Positions 54,904-64,000 of a stretch of DNA of 64,000 nt are shown here, piece by piece. This stretch comes from Boseongicola sp. H5. Its GTDB lineage: Bacteria; Pseudomonadota; Alphaproteobacteria; Rhodobacterales; Rhodobacteraceae. The stretch's first letter is position 1. The number at the start of each line of letters is the position of its first letter. The stretch lies in the NCBI GenBank assembly GCA_020622165.1, contig JACNMN010000002.1, forward strand, positions 186,001-250,000. The letters are read 5' to 3'. A program made the position numbers and the translations under genes. The notes beneath the pieces were generated by a model, which saw nothing but the letters and a program-made list of their open reading frames with translations, was not told the origin of the DNA and made no database searches.

Positions 54904-55766
54904 GCCAGCGCCTCCATATGTTCGGTCCATCGCCGGGGCAAAGGCCCGCAGCGCGCCGCCACGGCGGCATATTGAGGGGCCAGCCACGCCAATGCGCGGC
55001 GCCTCTGCCCTTCGGTCATCTTCAGATCGGTGCCCGGAAGCACCCGAACCCCGGTTTGCGCGGGCCGGGGCGCGATGCCCAGAAACCCGCAGAGCGCCGC
55101 GATCGTCTCGCGGTCGAACAGGGTCTCGTAGAAGCCCAGAAACAGGTTCGCCGGGTTCAGCGCCCGCGCGGTCCGCTGCAATGTCGTGGCATAGTCGCTG
55201 CGGAGCGCCGCCGCCTCGTCGCGCCCGTCCAGAACCTGATCCAGCCGCTCGCCCGCATTCGCGGCGAAATCGCCGGCGTCCCGCGCCGCGACCATCCGCA
55301 CATTGGACCAAAGCCGGTCCAGCGGGTCGCGCATCAGGAACACGAACCGCGCCACCGGGCCCAGACGCTCCATCCGGCGCAGGCTGTCTTCGCCAAGCGT
55401 TCCATAGGCCGGCGTGATGTCGCCGGTGAGCTTCGCCGCCCCGGTGCCGCGCAGGAAATCCACATAGGCCGTGTCCCGCCCGCGGGTTTTCAGAACGTCG
55501 ATCCAGGCGTCATAACCGCGGATCTCCCGTTTCAGCCGTCGGTCCTGACCTGCGTCGCCGGTCGGCAGGCGATCCGCGCGGCGCGCGCGCTCCCGCTCCA
55601 TCCGGGTGACCTGCCGCGTCCATTTCCCGGTCTCGCACGTGTCGAACCAGTGCAGTTCCTTCACCGCCGGCATCGCCACATCCGGGTGCTGCGCCAGATA
55701 GCGGTAAAGCCAGGTCGTGCCCGCCTTCGCCGCGCCCAGCCCGAACATGATCGCCGTTTCCGCCAC
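54900..55766 (-). CDS. PAPS-type sulfotransferase between nuoC and nuoD
   Basis: A 288-residue sulfotransferase-family enzyme. The 5'-phosphosulfate loop is [16 protein letters not shown] at 9-24 and the 3'-phosphate-binding Arg/Ser are in [17 protein letters not shown] near residue 145. The [10 protein letters not shown] segment (33-42) is typical of bacterial carbohydrate/glycopeptide sulfotransferases. It sits 3 bases after nuoC and overlaps nuoD by 4 bases, so it is expressed with complex I. The acceptor is unknown and no link to respiration is known for the family. Confidence 0.88.
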   Translation of the reverse strand: MAETAIMFGLGAAKAGTTWLYRYLAQHPDVAMPAVKELHWFDTCETGKWTRQVTRMERERARRADRLPTGDAGQDRRLKREIRGYDAWIDVLKTRGRDTAYVDFLRGTGAAKLTGDITPAYGTLGEDSLRRMERLGPVARFVFLMRDPLDRLWSNVRMVAARDAGDFAANAGERLDQVLDGRDEAAALRSDYATTLQRTARALNPANLFLGFYETLFDRETIAALCGFLGIAPRPAQTGVRVLPGTDLKMTEGQRRRALAWLAPQYAAVAARCGPLPRRWTEHMEALA

Positions 55767-55769
55767 GGA

Positions 55770-56384
55770 TCAGCCTTTCGCCTCTTCGGATTTCTCGTCC
55801 CCGGGCAGGATGTATTCCGCACCCTCCCACGGGCTCATGAAATCGAACTGCCGGTATTCCTGCACCAGATTGACCGGCTCGTAGACCACACGCTTTAGTT
55901 TCTCGTCATAGCGCACTTCGGTATAGCCGGTGGTCGGGAAATCCTTGCGCAGCGGATGGCCGCGAAAGCCGTAATCGGTGAGGATCCGGCGCAGATCGGG
56001 ATGGCCGGAAAACAGGATGCCGAACATGTCGAACACTTCGCGCTCATACCAGTTCGCCGACGGGTGCACCGATGTGATCGACGGCACGATCTGGTCGGCG
56101 CGGACATGGGCGCGGATGCGGATGCGGTGGTTCTGGTACATCGACAGGAAATGCCACACCAGATCGAAGCGCTTGTCCCGGGTCGGGTAATCCACCGCCG
56201 TGATGTCGACCAGCGTCGAGAACCCGCAACTCCGGTCGTTTTTCAGAAATTCGACGAAGCTTTCGACCTCGGTCGCGGTAATCTCAACCGTCAGTTCGCC
56301 AAAGTCGATATCGGTGCCGATGACCGCGTCGGCCTGTTTCTCGGCGATATGATCGGCCAGTTCGCGCAGGGCGTCGTCGCTCAT
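55770..56384 (-). CDS. nuoC: NADH-quinone oxidoreductase subunit C
   Basis: A 204-residue 30-kDa-type subunit. Family signatures: [20 protein letters not shown], and the hallmark block [22 protein letters not shown], which I split at FDMFGI, then [17 protein letters not shown]. It is separate from NuoD, as in most Alphaproteobacteria. The start at 56384 (MSDDALREL) is chosen because the open frame upstream reads as the antisense of nuoB's end. Confidence 0.98.
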   Translation of the reverse strand: MSDDALRELADHIAEKQADAVIGTDIDFGELTVEITATEVESFVEFLKNDRSCGFSTLVDITAVDYPTRDKRFDLVWHFLSMYQNHRIRIRAHVRADQIVPSITSVHPSANWYEREVFDMFGILFSGHPDLRRILTDYGFRGHPLRKDFPTTGYTEVRYDEKLKRVVYEPVNLVQEYRQFDFMSPWEGAEYILPGDEKSEEAKG

Positions 56385-56409
56385 GCTGTTCTCTCTCTTC
56401 GCGGGCGGC

Positions 56410-57299
<890 letters not shown>

Positions 57300-57355
57300 C
57301 TGAGGTCTCCTTGGCGGTTCCGCATGCCTAAGGACCGTCGGTCCGGTCTGCGACA

Positions 57356-57384
57356 CCTCTATCTGCGGGCGCGGGGCCGGTCAA
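57356..57384 (-). promoter_or_regulatory. Candidate nuo operon promoter
   Basis: On the minus strand, TTGACC and TAGAGG are separated by 17 bases, predicting a start about 50 bases ahead of the nuoA GTG. A small GGACC/GGTCC dyad lies in the resulting leader. The rest of 57300-57568 holds nothing coding that I can support. Confidence 0.4.
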
Positions 57385-57568
57385 CCGGAGGACGTGCGGC
57401 AAAGGCGCGTCCTTGCGTCAGCAGCGCGGCCCCCTCCACCCCATATGATAGGCCCGATCGCGGCCCCTGCAAGGCCGGCCGGCTGCGCGCGGCAACCGAC
57501 CAAGCCGGCGCCTCCGGCATCGCGGGAAAGGCCGGAACGCGAAATCGCGCAGCTCGCGACCGGGCAAG

Positions 57569-58075
57569 TCACCGTTCCCTCCGACCGTTCGCAAGACCTC
57601 TGACCTTATCAAACAGCATCAAGGCGACGATCAATATCCAGATAAGCCCATAGAGCAGAACCAGGGCGAGATAGAAACCCGGGCCGCCGGTGGGCTCCGG
57701 CACCACCAGAATCGTGATCACGCAAATGAGAATGACGACCGGGGTGAAGATCACGCAGCTTGCGTCGAACGTGTCGCTCAGGATGTAGCGGGAAAACCGC
57801 TGAAAGCCCGGACGCCAGGGCTGTCTCAGACCGGAGGCATATCTCCTCAGATCGGCGATCGTGCTTTCCCAATCCCAGAGCGCGAATATCAATGAGATGA
57901 TGGCCAGCCTGATCAGCAGGTGAACATAGGCGAATTGTCCGTCCTTGGGCGTATCAAGGCCCACAAGCATCATCACGCTGTTGATGACGGTCACGATGGC
58001 GAATGCCGTGCAGATCTCTCCCAGGACACCCTGATCGTTGAAAATCCAGCGATATATCTGCTTCAGTTTCTGCAT
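57569..58075 (-). CDS. Membrane protein of unknown function
   Basis: A 168-residue protein with about four membrane helices: one near 20-38, one near 50-66, one near 108-124 and one near 131-150. The loop between helices 2 and 3 is cytoplasmic-like and basic (LRRYASGLRQPWRPGFQRF). The end is basic (NGRRER). No family recognised. It lies upstream of nuoA on the same strand with 269 bases between, enough for the separate nuo promoter, so it need not belong to the operon. Confidence 0.7.
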   Translation of the reverse strand: MQKLKQIYRWIFNDQGVLGEICTAFAIVTVINSVMMLVGLDTPKDGQFAYVHLLIRLAIISLIFALWDWESTIADLRRYASGLRQPWRPGFQRFSRYILSDTFDASCVIFTPVVILICVITILVVPEPTGGPGFYLALVLLYGLIWILIVALMLFDKVRGLANGRRER

Positions 58076-58170
58076 GGACCGTCACCCTCAACCGGGTTCG
58101 AAACCAGATGCGCCCGATCCACGGGCCCGACACGCAACCCTTCTGCCCTCGGGGACTACCCGGGGGCGGC

Positions 58171-59748
58171 TCAAGGGCGTTCGGCGCCCTCCGCGCGCAA
58201 CTCGTCCCGCAAGAACCGCCGCAGGATCTTCCCCGAGGCGGATTTCGGCACGCTGTCCACGAAGCGGACCTCTGCAGGCTGCTTGTAATGGGCCAGACAG
58301 CCTTCCAGATGCGCCATCACCGCCGCTCCGTCCAGCTCCGCGTCCGGCGCGGCGACCACGAAGGCAACCGGCAGCTCTCCGGCTTCATCATCGGGTTTGC
58401 CCACCACGGCGGCGTCGATGATCTTCTCATGGGCGATCAATGCGGCCTCCACCTCGGCCGGGGCCACCGCGAATCCCTTGTATTTGATCAATTCCTTCAG
58501 CCGGTCGCGAATGAACATGTACCCATCCCCGTCGATCACCGCCAGATCGCCGGTTTTCAGCCAGCCATCGTCGGTCAGGGTCGCCGCGGTCGCCTCGGCG
58601 TTGTTCAGATAGCCCATCATCACCTGCGGCCCCCGCACCCACAGCTCCCCTTCCTCATCCGGGCCCAGATCGCGGCCCGTTTCCGGCTCCACGATGCGGC
58701 ATTCGGTGTTGGGCACCGCCTGGCCGGAGGAGCCGTGCCGGGGCTTGCCGCGATAGGTGGAGTGGCTCACCGGGCTCATCTCGGTCATGCCGTAGCCCTG
58801 GATCGATTCCGCGCCCAACCGCTCGCCCACGGCGATCTCCACCTCGGCGCTCAGCGGAGCGGCGCCGGAAAAGATGAACCGGACCGAGGACATGTCGTAT
58901 TGCGCAACCAGCGGGTGCTTGGCCAGCGCCAGCGCCACCGGCGGCACGATGTAAAGCCGGCTTACCCCATGGGTCTGGATCAGGTGCAGGAACTGTTCGA
59001 GATCAAATCTCGGCATCGTCACCAGCCGCCCCTCCTGCCCCAGGACGAGGTTCATCAGAACGGTCATGCCGTAGATATGGAAGAACGGCAGAAAGGCGAT
59101 AACCGTTTCGCCGCGCTCGATGCCCGTGGGTACGGCCAGCTGGTTCACATTGGTCACGATGTTGCGATGGCTCAGCATCACGCCCTTGGGCCGTCCGGTG
59201 GTGCCGCTTGAATAGGGCAGGACCACCGCGAAGCGATCCAGATCCACGGGCGCCTGCGCCGCCTGGGGCGGGCCCATCAGATCGTCAAGCGAAAGCGCGC
59301 CCTCCGCGCCGCCGCCGATCACCACCAGATCGGTAACGGGCGTGCCCTTCATGCCCGCCCGGGCCAGATCGGCCAGCGCCGGAATGGTCACAAGCATCAC
59401 CGCGCCGGCATCGCGCAACTGGTGCTGGATCTCGGGGGCGGTATAGGTGGGGTTCAGCGTGGTGATCGTGCCGCCCGCAAAGGCCACGCCGTGAAACACC
59501 ACTGCATATTCCGGGCAGTTCGGCGCGAGGATCGCAATCGTCCGGCCCGGCGCAAAGCCGCGCTCCACAAGCCCGCCGGCAAGGGCCCTGATCCGATCCA
59601 CCAGCGCCGCCGAGGTCAAAGCCCGCCCGGTCGGACCGTCGATGATCGCCACGTCGTCGGGGCGGCTCTCCAGCCCCTGAAACAAGCGCTCGGTGATCGA
59701 CATGTCACTCAGCGCTACCTCCGGATAGAGGCTCGGAAAAACGGTCAT
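58171..59748 (-). CDS. Acyl-CoA synthetase / 4-coumarate-CoA-ligase-like enzyme
   Basis: A 525-residue adenylate-forming ligase. The AMP loop is YSSGTTGRPKGVMLSHRN near residue 178, A5 is GYGMTEMSP, A7 KTGDLAVIDGDGYMFIRDR, and the catalytic Lys is in PKSASGKILRRFLR near the end. The overall pattern is closest to plant-type 4CL and medium/long-chain ligases. GGGAGG precedes the ATG. It follows the quinone-reductase-like gene (78 bases) and probably activates a carboxylic acid for the acyl-CoA pathway genes upstream; the substrate is unknown. Confidence 0.92.
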   Translation of the reverse strand: MTVFPSLYPEVALSDMSITERLFQGLESRPDDVAIIDGPTGRALTSAALVDRIRALAGGLVERGFAPGRTIAILAPNCPEYAVVFHGVAFAGGTITTLNPTYTAPEIQHQLRDAGAVMLVTIPALADLARAGMKGTPVTDLVVIGGGAEGALSLDDLMGPPQAAQAPVDLDRFAVVLPYSSGTTGRPKGVMLSHRNIVTNVNQLAVPTGIERGETVIAFLPFFHIYGMTVLMNLVLGQEGRLVTMPRFDLEQFLHLIQTHGVSRLYIVPPVALALAKHPLVAQYDMSSVRFIFSGAAPLSAEVEIAVGERLGAESIQGYGMTEMSPVSHSTYRGKPRHGSSGQAVPNTECRIVEPETGRDLGPDEEGELWVRGPQVMMGYLNNAEATAATLTDDGWLKTGDLAVIDGDGYMFIRDRLKELIKYKGFAVAPAEVEAALIAHEKIIDAAVVGKPDDEAGELPVAFVVAAPDAELDGAAVMAHLEGCLAHYKQPAEVRFVDSVPKSASGKILRRFLRDELRAEGAERP

Positions 59749-59827
59749 TGGATCCTCCCTGTCCGGCCCTCTTTGGCGGGGCCGATCGGGCAAGGCTAGC
59801 ACAGGCGCGCGAAAACGGAAGCCGCGA

Positions 59828-60805
59828 TCAGGTCCCGATCACGACGGTGCCCAGCTTCTCGCCCGCCTCGACCATCCGGTGCGCCGCCGCACATTCGGCC
59901 AGCGACCCGGCAGGCACGACCGCATGGCTCAGCACACCGGCCTCCAGCCACGCGGCCAGCTGCGCCTCCCCCCGTCGATGCTCCGCAAGCGCCATCTGGT
60001 AGCAGATCAGCATGTGCAGCCGCACGTTCTTGAACATGAACGGGTAGAACTCCAGCCGCGGCACCATCTCGCTGGCCGAGGCATAGGCGGCAATCACACC
60101 GCCGGGCTTGACCAGCGCCAGCGCCGTCGCCTGATTGGCGGCGAAATCCACCTCCACCACCCGGTCCACGCCCGCGCCATCGGTCAGATCCATCACCGCG
60201 CCGGCCACATCCGTGTCGCGATAGTTGATCCAGGTCTCCGCCGTCGAATGCGCGCCTTTCTCTTCCGAAGAGACCGTGGTGATCACCCGCGCACCGGCCA
60301 GCGCGGCCATCTGGCAGGCGTAGCGTCCCACGCTGCCCGCGCCGCCGGTCACCAGAACCGTCTGCCCGGCCACCGGCCCGTCGCCCAGCACGGCCATCCA
60401 CGCGGTCATCGCGGGGATGCCGAAACACGCGCCCTCGGCCAGCGAGGTCCCGTCGGGCAGATGCACCGCCTGTTCGCCCGGCAGCGCGACATATTCCGCC
60501 GCCGTGCCGAAAGCGCGCTGCCAGCCGGCATTCCAGACCCAGACGCGCTCCCCCACCCGGGCGGCGTCCACGCCATCGCCCACCGCCTCGATCACACCGG
60601 CGCCATCGGAATGCGGCACGATCCTCGGAAAGGCCATCGTCGCGCCGGGCCGTGCGCCCGCGCGCAGCTTCACATCCGACGGATTGACGCCCGAGGCGCC
60701 GAGACGGACCAGAACCTCGCCCGCGCCCGGGTCGGGATCGGGCAATGTGCCGACCTGTAGCACATCGTCCGCCGCGCCGAACATTTCATACCAGACTGCC
60801 CGCAT
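59828..60805 (-). CDS. MDR-family NADPH:quinone reductase-like oxidoreductase
   Basis: A 325-residue zinc-independent medium-chain reductase. The N-terminal GroES-like domain has GEVLVRLGASGVNPSDVKLR, a signature of quinone oxidoreductases, and the Rossmann loop is VLVTGGAGSVGRYACQMA near 146. The zinc ligands of alcohol dehydrogenases are absent. AGGAAAGG precedes the ATG. It lies between the enoyl-CoA hydratase and acyl-CoA synthetase genes on the same strand. The substrate is not predictable. Confidence 0.9.
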   Translation of the reverse strand: MRAVWYEMFGAADDVLQVGTLPDPDPGAGEVLVRLGASGVNPSDVKLRAGARPGATMAFPRIVPHSDGAGVIEAVGDGVDAARVGERVWVWNAGWQRAFGTAAEYVALPGEQAVHLPDGTSLAEGACFGIPAMTAWMAVLGDGPVAGQTVLVTGGAGSVGRYACQMAALAGARVITTVSSEEKGAHSTAETWINYRDTDVAGAVMDLTDGAGVDRVVEVDFAANQATALALVKPGGVIAAYASASEMVPRLEFYPFMFKNVRLHMLICYQMALAEHRRGEAQLAAWLEAGVLSHAVVPAGSLAECAAAHRMVEAGEKLGTVVIGT

Positions 60806-60901
60806 ACTATCGCCTTTCCTGTCTCCGACACGCGGGCGACCCGCGCTGTCGTCACTATCCGGACAGGGCCGCCGGACGGGTCCGCCCGCCCCCACCGGCG
60901 C

Positions 60902-61687
60902 CTATGCCTCCTCCACCCAGCCGGGCTTCCGCTTCTCGAAAAAGGCGCCGATCCCTTCGGCGCTTTCCGCACTTTCCCACCGCGCCACAAGCGCGTCCAC
61001 CGTCATCGCAACCGCCGCCTCGCTCACGCTCGGGGCCAGACGCGCCACCAGCGCCTTGCCTTCGGCCACCGCGCCGGGGGCCGCGGACAGATAGGGCAGA
61101 ACCTCCCGCTCCACCGCCGCGTCAAGCTCCGCCTCGGGCACGGCGCGGGCCAGAAGGTCCAGCTCCACCGCGTCCTGCGCCCCGAAGATACGGCCCGAGA
61201 AAAACACCCGCCGCGCCTTGGCGGCCCCGATCCGCGCCACCACATAGGGCCCGATGGTCGCGGGGATCAGACCAAGCCGCACCTCGGTCAGCCCGAATTT
61301 GGCGGTCTCCACGCCCACCGCCACATCGCAGACCGACATCATTCCGACACCGCCGCCGAAGGCCTGGCCCTGCACCCGCCCGATCAGCGGTTTCGCCATC
61401 CGGTCCAGCGCGCCCAGCATATCGGCAAGCTTGCGCGCCTCGCGGCCCCGCGTGGCGCCGTCCGCGTCCATCTGCGCCTTCATCCAGCCCAGATCGCCCC
61501 CGGCGCAGAAACTGGCGCCCGCCCCGGTCAGAACCACCACCCGCACCGCCGGGTCGCGCCCCAGCCGGCCCGCGGCCTCGGTCAGCTCGGCGATCATCCG
61601 CGCGTCCAGCGCGTTGTGCTTCTCGGGGCGGTTCAGGGTGATCGTCGCGACCCCGCGCGCATCCACCGTAACCTCGATCGTTTCCAT
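60902..61687 (-). CDS. Enoyl-CoA hydratase family, probable methylglutaconyl-CoA hydratase
   Basis: A 261-residue crotonase-fold enzyme. The oxyanion block is VLTGAGASFCAGGDLGWMK, the second GRVQGQAFGGGVGMMSVCD, and the ARLGLIPATIGPYVVARIG segment resembles LiuC/AtuE hydratases of leucine breakdown. Catalytic Glu candidates lie in LTEVRLGLI. It overlaps the HMG-CoA lyase stop by one base (TGATG), consistent with adjacent steps: methylglutaconyl-CoA to HMG-CoA. The precise substrate is inferred from context. Confidence 0.88.
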   Translation of the reverse strand: METIEVTVDARGVATITLNRPEKHNALDARMIAELTEAAGRLGRDPAVRVVVLTGAGASFCAGGDLGWMKAQMDADGATRGREARKLADMLGALDRMAKPLIGRVQGQAFGGGVGMMSVCDVAVGVETAKFGLTEVRLGLIPATIGPYVVARIGAAKARRVFFSGRIFGAQDAVELDLLARAVPEAELDAAVEREVLPYLSAAPGAVAEGKALVARLAPSVSEAAVAMTVDALVARWESAESAEGIGAFFEKRKPGWVEEA

Positions 61688-62547
61688 CACGCGACCTCCC
61701 GGCGCATCGCCCGCGCCATCCCGGCCGCCTGCGCCAGCACCTCGGCGTCCAGCCCGCTCTCATAGCCCAGATCGGCCAGATGGCGCGCCACCGCTTCGGT
61801 CGCCACATTTCCAGCCGCGCCCGGCGCATAGGGGCAGCCGCCCAGCCCCCCCACCGCCGCATCGAAGACCCGCAGGCCAAGGCTCAGGGAGGCGTCGATA
61901 TTGTCCAGCGCGCGCCCGCGCGTGTCATGGTAATGCCCTGCCAGACGGCCCGCGGGCACCACGTTACGCACCGCCAGAAGCATCCGCGCGATGCTGTCGG
62001 GCGTTCCGTGGCCAAGTGTATCCCCAAGAGAAATCTCGTAACAGCCCATGGCGAATAGCCGGTCGGCCACGCGGGCCACCTGCCCCGGATCGACCGGCCC
62101 GTCATAGGGGCAGTCCGTCACGCAGCTCACATAACCCCTGACCGGCAGATCGATATGCCGCGCGGCCTCCAACACGGGCCGGAACCGCTCAAGGCTTTCG
62201 TCGATGGTGGCGTTGATATTGGCCTTGGAAAACCCCTCGGAGGCGGATCCGAAAATCGCGATCTCATCGGCGCCCGCCGCCAGCGCCGCCTCGTAGCCGC
62301 GCATGTTCGGGGTCAGCGCCGCGTAGCGGATCCCGTCGGCCCGCGCGATGCCCGCCAGAACCTCGGCGCTGTCGGCCATCTGCGGCACCCATTTGGGCGA
62401 TACGAAGCTTGCCACCTCGATCCGCCGGAACCCGGCCTCGCTCAGCCGGTCGACCAGTGCGATCTTGTCGGCCACCGGGATCTCGCCCGCCTCGTTCTGC
62501 AAACCGTCCCGCGGCCCGACCTCGAAGATCTCGACATATTCGCTCAC
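61687..62547 (-). CDS. Hydroxymethylglutaryl-CoA lyase
   Basis: A 286-residue TIM-barrel lyase cleaving HMG-CoA to acetyl-CoA and acetoacetate, the last step of leucine catabolism. The N-terminal GPRDGLQNE carries the catalytic Arg, metal ligands are in LAGHYHDTRG, and the mobile-loop Cys is in GGLGGCPYAPGAAGN. Length is normal. Its stop is coupled to the enoyl-CoA hydratase start and 73 bases separate it from the GST gene upstream. Confidence 0.96.
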   Translation of the reverse strand: MSEYVEIFEVGPRDGLQNEAGEIPVADKIALVDRLSEAGFRRIEVASFVSPKWVPQMADSAEVLAGIARADGIRYAALTPNMRGYEAALAAGADEIAIFGSASEGFSKANINATIDESLERFRPVLEAARHIDLPVRGYVSCVTDCPYDGPVDPGQVARVADRLFAMGCYEISLGDTLGHGTPDSIARMLLAVRNVVPAGRLAGHYHDTRGRALDNIDASLSLGLRVFDAAVGGLGGCPYAPGAAGNVATEAVARHLADLGYESGLDAEVLAQAAGMARAMRREVA

Positions 62548-62620
62548 ACCCCGCCCTCCTTCTCATGGTTCCCGATATCGTCGCGTCCGGGGCGTATCTC
62601 CGCCACCCGCGCGTCACCTG

Positions 62621-63295
62621 TCAGTTTGCCTTCCCGGCCGCGTCCTCCCCGCTCCAGGCCTCGTAATAGTCGCGCGTGTAAAGCCCGCGCCCCGCAGGCA
62701 GGGACGCCTTGAACCCGGGCCTCGCCGTAATCCGGTCATACCACGCCGCCGCCGCCGCGAAAGGCTCCAGCCGTGCAAAGTGGCGCGCCATGTAAACCGC
62801 CTGCCCCACGCTGATATCGGCCGCCGAAAATCCACCATCCAGCAGATAGGCGCGGCCCGCCAGACGCTCCTCGATGGCCTGATAGCATTTCTCGATCCGC
62901 CTGGCCTCGATCTTCATCACGACGGGGGAGCGCATGTGATCCTCGTAAAGCGCCTCATGCTGTTGCGTCAGCGCCGCCACGTGCTGGCTGATCGTCTCGG
63001 AAAAATGCACCCAGATCAGCCAGTCGGCCCGCTCCGCATGGCCGGGCGCGCGGCCCATCCCCGCCTCGGGAAACCGCTCGCACAGAATTTCCGTGATCGC
63101 CCCGGTTTCCCACAGCCTGACCCCGTCAAGCTCCAGCGCGGGCACACGCCCCGCGGGGTTGAGCGCCAGAAACTCCGCGCTGCGCAAGGTCTTGTCGAAG
63201 GGCCATTCCACCACCTCGAACGCCACGCCCAGCTCATGCAGCAGCCAAAGCGTCCGCATCGACCGGCTTTGCGGCACATGATGAAGCCGGATCAT
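62621..63295 (-). CDS. Glutathione S-transferase family protein
   Basis: A 224-residue GST. The N-terminal thioredoxin-fold domain begins IRLHHVPQSRSMRTLWLLHE, with the Ser-x-R catalytic-type site, and has NPAGRVPALELDG followed by the glutathione Glu-Thr in WETGAITEIL. The C-terminal helical domain contains YLLDGGFSAADISVGQA, the family's N-capping Asp. The ATG overlaps the other GST gene's stop by 4 bases. Substrate unknown. Confidence 0.92.
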   Translation of the reverse strand: MIRLHHVPQSRSMRTLWLLHELGVAFEVVEWPFDKTLRSAEFLALNPAGRVPALELDGVRLWETGAITEILCERFPEAGMGRAPGHAERADWLIWVHFSETISQHVAALTQQHEALYEDHMRSPVVMKIEARRIEKCYQAIEERLAGRAYLLDGGFSAADISVGQAVYMARHFARLEPFAAAAAWYDRITARPGFKASLPAGRGLYTRDYYEAWSGEDAAGKAN

Positions 63296-63951
63296 CGCCC
63301 ACCCTCCAGCACCGCGACAAATCCGGGCCGGGTCTCGGCGAAGGCCGCGCGCGCGGATATCCCGGCGAACCAGCGGCTCAGTGCGGGCCGCGCCTCCAGC
63401 ATCGCCCGGCCCTCGGGCACCAGCGCAAAGTAATCGATCATCGGCGCCAGCAGGCAATCGGCGCGGCTCACATCGCGCCCGGTCAGAACCAGCCCGGCCG
63501 CGGCGATCCCTTCCAGCGCGTCCAGCACCGGACCCGAAGCCGCAAGCCCCTGACGCAACACCGCCGCCTCGGCCGCAAGACCCATATGCGCCCGGTAGAC
63601 CCCATGCGAAAACACCTGCCGGACCAGCGGCTGATAGAGGTAACTGTCGGTGATCCCCATCACCTGGCGCACCCGGGCCCGCGCCCTGGCATCCTCCGGA
63701 AAAAGCTGCGGCGCGTCGAACGCATCGTCGAGATAGCCCAGGATCGCCTGTGTCTCGTAAAGATCGAAGGCCTCGTGACGCAGCACCGGCACCCGGCCAA
63801 AGGGATGATCCCCCGCCAGCCTGGCCTGCCCGTCTTCGGTGAACGGGTTCACCTCGTCATACGCGTAGGCCAGCGCCTTTTCGGACAGGGCAAGGCGCAC
63901 CGCGCGAGTATAGACGCTGTCCTGAAACCCGATCAGCGTCAGCCCCGTCAC
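63292..63951 (-). CDS. Glutathione S-transferase family protein
   Basis: A 219-residue GST with the pattern LTLIGFQDSVYTRAVRLALSE, then HPFGRVPVLRHEAFDLYETQAIL (split at VLRHE) and a C-terminal SRADCLLAPMIDYFALVPEG, where the usual capping Asp is present. The start is GTG at 63951, overlapping the stop of the carboxylase-like gene (GTGA). Two adjacent GSTs of low mutual similarity suggest old duplication or separate recruitment. Their role in leucine breakdown is unexplained. Confidence 0.9.
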   Translation of the reverse strand: MTGLTLIGFQDSVYTRAVRLALSEKALAYAYDEVNPFTEDGQARLAGDHPFGRVPVLRHEAFDLYETQAILGYLDDAFDAPQLFPEDARARARVRQVMGITDSYLYQPLVRQVFSHGVYRAHMGLAAEAAVLRQGLAASGPVLDALEGIAAAGLVLTGRDVSRADCLLAPMIDYFALVPEGRAMLEARPALSRWFAGISARAAFAETRPGFVAVLEGGR

Positions 63952-64000
63952 GCGGCCTCCTCCGCTTCTTCCAGCACGATCAGCGCGGCACCGGCTTCCA
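63948..64000 (-). CDS. C-terminal end of probable biotin-dependent carboxylase alpha subunit
   Basis: Only the last 16 residues and the stop are in the window: EAGAALIVLEEAEEAA. This looks like the end of a biotinyl carrier domain (the final beta strand after the MKM loop) of a methylcrotonyl-CoA or propionyl-CoA carboxylase alpha subunit. The HMG-CoA lyase and hydratase genes downstream favour methylcrotonyl-CoA carboxylase. The evidence is short, so the function is tentative, but the reading frame and the GTGA overlap are clear. Confidence 0.5.
   Translation of the reverse strand, partial: EAGAALIVLEEAEEAA

Noticed and set aside
57300-57568. Small plus-strand frame in the gap upstream of nuoA
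   Set aside because: It is Pro/Arg/Ala-rich with no ribosome site and overlaps the likely nuo promoter.

Overview
The window is GC-rich and densely packed, and reads as chromosomal DNA from an alphaproteobacterium of the order Rhodobacterales (roseobacter / Paracoccaceae type). The indications are a nuo operon interrupted by small lineage-typical genes (DUF5333, DUF5337, a carboxymuconolactone-decarboxylase-like gene, lipoproteins), an adrenodoxin-type ferredoxin, a LysR/DUF1127 divergent pair, a Hint-domain protein, and frequent ATGA/TGATG start-stop overlaps. I see no tRNA, rRNA, CRISPR array, transposase, integrase or phage gene, so this is mostly core genome with a few lineage-specific insertions.

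Layout. 1-8.2 kb: the 5' part of aspS, a coupled ferredoxin/FG-GAP pair, a peptidoglycan-binding lipoprotein, a LysR regulator divergent from a DUF1127 gene, a Bax-inhibitor-1 homologue, a GNAT, rpmG (too short for ordinary ORF lists), a chromate-type transporter and a metallo-beta-lactamase-fold hydrolase. 8.5-14.3 kb: a ceramidase-like membrane protein, gatCA, an Excalibur-like lipoprotein coupled to an AmpD-type amidase, the RNase P RNA gene rnpB, tadA and an RluB-like pseudouridine synthase whose end overlaps yciB tail to tail. 14.3-17.5 kb: the ftsY operon (ftsY-GNAT-DMT transporter-yciB), where ftsY carries a 15-copy hexanucleotide repeat. 17.6-21.3 kb: a lysoplasmalogenase-like gene and a fused NuoE-NuoF-type diaphorase divergent from an AlkB-family hydroxylase. 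21.5-25.2 kb: tatABC coupled to a DUF815 ATPase, then an orphan FbpC-like ABC ATPase. 25.3-33.6 kb: an AlkC-like DNA alkylation repair protein, an atypical SDR, a Hint protein, an NTF2-like protein, prfC with a possible leaderless promoter, a CHYC-motif protein of unknown function, a lipoprotein and a DEAD-box RNA helicase with a terminator-like hairpin in its leader.

57.3 down to 33.8 kb is one long minus-strand block: nuoA-B-C-(sulfotransferase)-D-E-(HHH membrane protein)-(DUF5337)-F-(methyltransferase)-(DUF3291)-(lipoprotein)-(DUF5333)-G-(lipoprotein)-H-I-(CMD-like)-J-K-L-M-N-birA-coaX-rnj. All 14 complex I subunits are present and look intact. NuoE has a long C-terminal extension ending in a helix-hairpin-helix-type domain that is about 70% identical to the C-terminal domain of the membrane protein encoded next to it. 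This is the best candidate in the window for an undescribed accessory system around complex I. NuoL carries a His/Asp/Glu-rich insertion.

58.1-64 kb, also minus strand, looks like acyl-CoA and leucine catabolism: an acyl-CoA synthetase, a quinone-reductase-like MDR, methylglutaconyl-CoA hydratase-like and HMG-CoA lyase genes, two coupled glutathione S-transferases, and the last residues of what is probably a biotin-dependent carboxylase alpha subunit at the window edge.

Working entirely by eye, I could run no database search, alignment or folding program. Family names rest on recognised motifs; promoters and hairpins are predictions.
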